Positions 14,846 through 18,099 of a DNA stretch of 18,099 nucleotides are shown here, in pieces. This stretch comes from Rickettsia typhi (GTDB lineage Bacteria; Pseudomonadota; Alphaproteobacteria; Rickettsiales; UBA1997): contig CAMDOL010000015.1 of the NCBI GenBank assembly GCA_945903615.1, positions 1-18,099 of the forward strand, given 5' to 3'. The notes under the pieces were generated by a model. That model was not told where the DNA came from. It did no database searches and saw only the letters and a list, made by a program, of their open reading frames with translations. The position numbers were made by a program, and so were the translations under genes. Position 1 is the stretch's first letter. Each line of letters begins with the position of its first letter.

Positions 14846-16855
14846 ATGACTAAATCATTAAATATAAAGCATATTATTTTATGGCTAGCCGTTTCTATTT
14901 TAGGCGCAACCTCTTTTGCCTTCATCGCATTTTTTTATGGTGAGACAATTAATAGTTTATGGATTATCACTGCAGCAATTTGTACTTATCTCATTGGTTA
15001 TCGTTTTTATTCCTCTTGGGTTTGCGCCTATGTTTTAACTTTGGATTCACAAAGAAAAACCCCCGCACATAAATTTCGTGATGGTCGAGATTATGAGCCA
15101 ACCAATAAATGGGTGGTCTTTGGTCATCATTTTGCCGCCATCGCTGGGCCTGGACCACTGATTGGTCCAACTCTTGCGGCACAGTTTGGATATTTACCAT
15201 CAATGCTTTGGCTTTTGATTGGATCAGTCATTGGTGGATGCGTACAAGATTTAGTAATTTTATTTTTTTCAGTAAGGCATGATGGCAAAACACTTTGCCA
15301 AATGGCAAAAGATGAGCTCGGAAAATTTGGATCAGCCGCAGCAGTGATAGGGATTATTTTGATTATGATTATTCTAATTGCAGTTTTAGGTTTAGTGGTT
15401 GTCAACGCCATGAAGCACAGCGCTTGGGCAACTTCAACAGTTTTCTTCACCATTCCCATCGCATTTTTTATCGGCGTTTATATGCGCTTTTTAAGGCCAG
15501 GTGCGGTTTTGGAAGCGTCAATTTTGGGGTTTGCTTTATTAATTTTAGCAGTTTTTGCTGGGCAGTGGATTTCTCAAAGTGCGGCACTCAAACCTTTATT
15601 TGACTATGACGGCAAAAGTTTAGCTTTTGCAATAATGATCTATGGATTCGTCGCTGCTGTTCTTCCGGTGTGGATGCTTTTAGCGCCACGCGATTATCTT
15701 TCTACCTTTCTAAAACTTGGAACAATCAGCTTGCTTGCCATCGCAATTATTGTTTTACATCCACAAATAAAAATGCCCGCTTTAACTCAGTTCATTGACG
15801 GAAACGGCCCAATTTTTGCTGGCAAAATTTTTCCTTTCGTTTTTATCACCATCGCTTGTGGAGCAATTTCTGGCTTTCATGCTTTGATTGCCTCGGGCAC
15901 TACTCCAAAATTAATTTCATCGGAAAGAGATATCCGGATGATTGGTTATGGCTCAATGATTTTAGAATCGTTCGTTGCAATTATGGCACTGATCGCTGCC
16001 TGCATTATGGAACCGGGAATTTTCTTTGCTATTAACAGCCCAGCTGGAGTTGTTGGCAAAACCGCAGTTGATGCCGTTGCCACAATTAATAATTGGGGCT
16101 TTGCGGTTTCTGTTAATGATATGGAAAATTTAGCCAAAATAGTTGGCGAAGAAACTTTGTTTAATAGAACTGGTGGTGCACCATCTTTGGCAGTTGGTAT
16201 GGCAAGTATTTTTAGTAAAACTTTTGGTGAGTCAATGTTGTCAATTTGGTATCACTTTGTCATTATGTTTGAAGCGGTCTTTATTTTAACCACGCTCGAT
16301 GCTGGAACGCGAGTTTGCCGTTTTATGCTCCAAGATGTGTTGGGAAGTTTTTATAAACCACTCGGCAAAACTTCTTGGTATCCGTCAGTATTTTTTACCA
16401 GCTTTATTGTTGTTGGAGCTTGGGGATATTTTTTATATACCGGCGTGATTGATCCGAATGGTGGTGTAAATATTTTGTGGCCACTTTTTGGAATTGCCAA
16501 TCAAATTTTAGCAGCAATTGCTCTATGCATCGCCACTACACTGATTATAAAATCGCGTCGATTTAAATATTTTTGGGTCACCGCCCTTCCCCTCGCGTGG
16601 CTTTCAACCATAACCTTAACTGCCTCTTGGCAAAAATTATTTTCAGAAAATATTCGCATCGGATTATTATCTGGCGCTAGAGATTTAAAAGATAAATTTG
16701 CTAATAATCTTTTGCCACCAGAAAAAATGGTGATCGCTGATAAATTAATTTTTAATCAATATATCGTGGCTGGTTTAACCGCTTTTTTTGCCCTGCTTTT
16801 GGTGGTGGTGATTTTGGATATGGTAAGAATTTTAATTACAAAATATGAAAATTAA
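14846..16855 (+). CDS. cstA: CstA-family carbon-starvation protein / pyruvate or peptide transporter
   Basis: A large inner-membrane transporter; family members CstA and BtsT take up pyruvate and CstA has also been linked to peptide use. The 669-residue length is near the E. coli CstA/BtsT size (about 700). The family's signature is clear: TPAHKFRDGRDYEPTNKWVVFGHHFAAIAGPGPLIGPTLAAQFGY (72-116). GFHALIASGTTPKL, the long membrane-rich body, FEAVFILTTLDAGTRVCRFMLQD and WPLFGIANQILAAIAL follow. The final part has one more membrane segment before a short basic tail. It overlaps the small ybdD-like gene by 11 bp, the same pairing as E. coli cstA-ybdD. No two-component system such as BtsSR is visible in the window. 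Confidence 0.92.
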   Translation: MTKSLNIKHIILWLAVSILGATSFAFIAFFYGETINSLWIITAAICTYLIGYRFYSSWVCAYVLTLDSQRKTPAHKFRDGRDYEPTNKWVVFGHHFAAIAGPGPLIGPTLAAQFGYLPSMLWLLIGSVIGGCVQDLVILFFSVRHDGKTLCQMAKDELGKFGSAAAVIGIILIMIILIAVLGLVVVNAMKHSAWATSTVFFTIPIAFFIGVYMRFLRPGAVLEASILGFALLILAVFAGQWISQSAALKPLFDYDGKSLAFAIMIYGFVAAVLPVWMLLAPRDYLSTFLKLGTISLLAIAIIVLHPQIKMPALTQFIDGNGPIFAGKIFPFVFITIACGAISGFHALIASGTTPKLISSERDIRMIGYGSMILESFVAIMALIAACIMEPGIFFAINSPAGVVGKTAVDAVATINNWGFAVSVNDMENLAKIVGEETLFNRTGGAPSLAVGMASIFSKTFGESMLSIWYHFVIMFEAVFILTTLDAGTRVCRFMLQDVLGSFYKPLGKTSWYPSVFFTSFIVVGAWGYFLYTGVIDPNGGVNILWPLFGIANQILAAIALCIATTLIIKSRRFKYFWVTALPLAWLSTITLTASWQKLFSENIRIGLLSGARDLKDKFANNLLPPEKMVIADKLIFNQYIVAGLTAFFALLLVVVILDMVRILITKYEN

Positions 16856-17024
16856 TTGGCAGCTATTAAAGAGGATATTTTTATCGCTTGATGGAAAAAG
16901 CGAATATAAGAAATATCTGCACCATTGTTATCAAGAGCATCCAGATCAAACTATACTTACTAAGCAAAAATTCTTTGCTAAAAAAGAAACTGAGAAATGG
17001 AATAAAATTAATCGTTGCTGTTAG
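16845..17024 (+). CDS. YbdD/YjiX-family small protein (CstA partner)
   Basis: A 59-residue protein starting at an ATG inside the last codons of cstA in another frame (11-bp overlap). It has the YbdD/YjiX (DUF466) pattern: a short N-terminal helix, then SEYKKYLHHCYQEHPDQ (19-35), matching the family's 'Y..Y..H....HP..P', then LTKQKFFAKKETEKW, like 'MS..EFFR.R....', and a terminal RCC as in the family. Family members are about 65 residues and usually follow cstA or btsT; they are thought to assist the transporter, but the mechanism is not known. The overlap suggests translational coupling. It is easy to miss because a longer open frame (16888-17091) without any family likeness covers the same place. 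Confidence 0.85.
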   Translation: MKINWQLLKRIFLSLDGKSEYKKYLHHCYQEHPDQTILTKQKFFAKKETEKWNKINRCC

Positions 17025-17088
17025 AACCTATCATAAATCTTTTTTAACCCCATATTTCGCCCTATTTTTGCTCTTTTTTTTAGGTTCT
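17023..17088. repeat. 66-bp segment bounded by 8-bp inverted repeats
   Basis: AGAACCTA (17023-17030) and TAGGTTCT (17081-17088) are exact inverted repeats enclosing AT-rich sequence with T runs. The two ends touch the stop codons of the convergent ybdD-like and methyltransferase genes. The loop is too long for a terminator, so a small MITE-like remnant is possible. Chance cannot be excluded for 8 bp. Confidence 0.4.
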
Positions 17089-17786
17089 TAGATCCCATCT
17101 AAATTTGAATGTTTGATTTTGCCGCCAATTGCATAATTTGGTTGTCGCTCGGATTTATTTTTAAAATCAAACTCGCGACTAAAAAATAAAGATGTAACCG
17201 CCGCCTCTGGTCTGGAAGGCCTTAAACCATAAAAATCAACTTGAATAAAATTTAAATTCTCTTTCAAAAACTTTGCGGTATTTGGATACCAATCTGAGTT
17301 ATCCAAAATCACTAAACCATCTTTTTTGATTTTGGACACAACATTTTTAGCGCATAGGTAGCGACTAAAAATACCATCGATAATTATTAGATCAAAATAA
17401 AAATCGGGGAATTTTAGAATTGAATTCACATAATCATTTTGTTTATCAGCAAAAATATATTGATGCTTTGAATCAATCAAATCAGAAGATAATTTATCAA
17501 TCCATTTTTGATTGCTCTCAACTGAGATCACATCACCTCCATTCCTCAGCCAATAAAGAGTTGATTGTCCAGAGCCAAACTCAAAAATCTTTTTATTTAT
17601 AAAATCAAACGAAGCGAGATATTCAATGGCTGGATAAGTATAGAGTGGAAGAGGATTGTTATTTTTATCAAGCGGAATTCCAGCTATCGCAGAATTTGTA
17701 AAACCATATTCATTAGCAATAATTTTATTAATTTTTTCTAAATGAGAAGAAGTATCGCTCACATTAATATTTAAATTATTTGACAT
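17088..17786 (-). CDS. class I SAM-dependent methyltransferase-like protein
   Basis: A 232-residue soluble protein with a Rossmann-type methyltransferase core. KIFEFGSGQSTLYW (66-79) is motif I with E-x-G-x-G, and VISVESNQKWIDKL (86-99) has the acidic residue that holds the ribose. FDLIIIDGIFSRYLCAKNVV (131-150) is motif IV, and KKDGLVILDNSDWYPNTAKFL (154-174) is the following strand-helix. The closest look-alikes are FkbM-type or glycan/lipid-modifying methyltransferases, but no substrate can be assigned. The C-terminal part (RPSRPEAAVTSLFFSREF) is conserved-looking but unrecognised. It stands alone, convergent with cstA-ybdD and next to a repeat-rich zone. The start is ATG at 17786. Confidence 0.75.
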   Translation of the reverse strand: MSNNLNINVSDTSSHLEKINKIIANEYGFTNSAIAGIPLDKNNNPLPLYTYPAIEYLASFDFINKKIFEFGSGQSTLYWLRNGGDVISVESNQKWIDKLSSDLIDSKHQYIFADKQNDYVNSILKFPDFYFDLIIIDGIFSRYLCAKNVVSKIKKDGLVILDNSDWYPNTAKFLKENLNFIQVDFYGLRPSRPEAAVTSLFFSREFDFKNKSERQPNYAIGGKIKHSNLDGI

Positions 17787-17811
17787 ATTTTTCTAAATGA
17801 AACAATCGCTA

Positions 17812-17857
17812 ATACCATTTCCAATCTATAATGCGTGATATAGGTTGGAAATGGTAT
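17812..17857. repeat. 19-bp-arm palindrome
   Basis: ATACCATTTCCAATCTATA (17812-17830) and TATAGGTTGGAAATGGTAT (17839-17857) are inverted repeats with one mismatch around the loop ATGCGTGA. No T tract follows. The core GGAAATGGTAT also occurs at 1465-1475, so this is probably a dispersed repeat in the upstream region of the methyltransferase gene. Confidence 0.7.
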
Positions 17858-17885
17858 AATAGGGCTTACGCAAAATTTACCTATT

Positions 17886-17986
17886 TAAGGAACCTCTGAA
17901 CAACTAAAACAATGTTTTAGAAAAATTGATCTTTCTGAGGATTTTTTGGCAGAAATATCAATTTTTAGTTGTTCAGAGGTTCCTTA
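17886..17986. mobile_element. MITE-like element with perfect terminal inverted repeats
   Basis: The outer 24 bp (17886-17909) are exactly repeated in inverse at 17963-17986. The arms begin GGAACCTCTGAACAACTAAA at 17889. Inside, AAAAATTGAT.TTTCTG pairs with its inverse with few mismatches, and a nested hairpin CTAAAAC-AAT-GTTTTAG sits in the left half. If the element is GGAACC...GGTTCC (17889-17983, 95 bp), both flanks read TTAA. That fits the 4-bp YTAR duplication known for the IS5 group, though TTAA is itself palindromic. It has no room for a transposase, so it would be mobilised in trans. Confidence 0.7.
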
Positions 17987-18053
17987 ATATAACGGGTTGT
18001 TTTGCTAATGGGTTGATGCTTAATTCATTATCGGTGTTATCACCCCCTTGAGG

Positions 18054-18094
18054 CCCTCCCGCTTTAAGGGAGGGTCAAACGACAAGGTCGTTTG
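18054..18094. repeat. two adjacent GC-rich hairpins at window edge
   Basis: CCCTCCC/GGGAGGG (18054-18060 with 18068-18074) and CAAACGAC/GTCGTTTG (18076-18083 with 18087-18094) are perfect stems placed 1 bp apart. They are GC-rich against an AT-rich background, which suggests a dispersed intergenic repeat. The unit may continue past the window. Confidence 0.6.
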
Positions 18095-18099
18095 GGGAG

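Larger units (their letters stand above)
17787..18099. other. gene-free repeat mosaic
   Basis: No gene was seen. The stretch contains three kinds of palindrome in a row (17812-17857, 17886-17986, 18054-18094), listed separately. Between the first two lies GGGCTTACGCAAAATTTACC (17862-17881), which looks like an IS terminal repeat but has no visible partner. Confidence 0.6.

Noticed and set aside
16888..17091. Plus-strand 67-codon frame after cstA
   Set aside because: The overlapping frame at 16845-17024 has YbdD-family motifs and a cstA overlap; this one is a frame-shifted shadow running through the T-rich gap.
17812..18094. Series of palindromes as a CRISPR array
   Set aside because: The palindromes differ from each other and there are no regular identical repeats or spacers.

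Overview
The window comes from an AT-rich bacterium, most likely an alphaproteobacterium of the Rickettsiales or a related host-associated order. This rests on the strong A/T bias, the gene set (CarD, LolD, IspH, M23 peptidase, CysQ, CstA) and the many short palindromic repeats. No rRNA, tRNA or CRISPR array was seen. The placement is inference; no marker gene fixes it.

Layout. 1-352 is the 3' end of an IS1595/ISXO2-type transposase, followed by a strong terminator (386-415). 540-1079 (-) is an orphan membrane protein. 1494-5418 (-) is a tight three-gene unit read dctA -> MBOAT O-acyltransferase -> AlgX/AlgJ-like acetyltransferase. The genes are coupled by a TAATG overlap and a near-overlap, which suggests dicarboxylate uptake linked to O-acylation of an envelope or exported polymer. 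5419-5842 is a scar zone with a perfect hairpin repeat, a frameshifted PemK/MazF toxin fragment and another repeat copy. It abuts purL, which keeps only its N-terminal half. 6986-8416 (-) is a periplasmic M23 endopeptidase. Diverging from it, carD, lolD and ispH (8575-11087, +) form a compact housekeeping operon.

Next come a GNAT-RDD pair (-), cysQ (+), and an APC amino-acid permease (-) that overlaps cysQ tail to tail. Diverging from the permease is cstA (+), followed by a small overlapping YbdD/YjiX-family gene (16845-17024). A SAM-dependent methyltransferase (-) follows. The last 300 bases are a mosaic of palindromes, including a MITE-like element flanked by TTAA.

Most notable: (1) an 84-bp palindromic repeat sits in frame inside the MBOAT gene and adds about 28 residues, as Rickettsia palindromic elements do; (2) the CarD homologue has a long Lys-rich N-terminal tail and an Asp/Glu-rich C-terminal tail ending in an AT-hook-like basic patch; (3) purL stops at its mid-domain junction beside a repeat copy; (4) a hidden ybdD-like gene overlaps cstA. 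I did not find a clearly new multi-gene defence or metabolic system. The in-frame repeat and the dctA-MBOAT-AlgX unit are the best leads.
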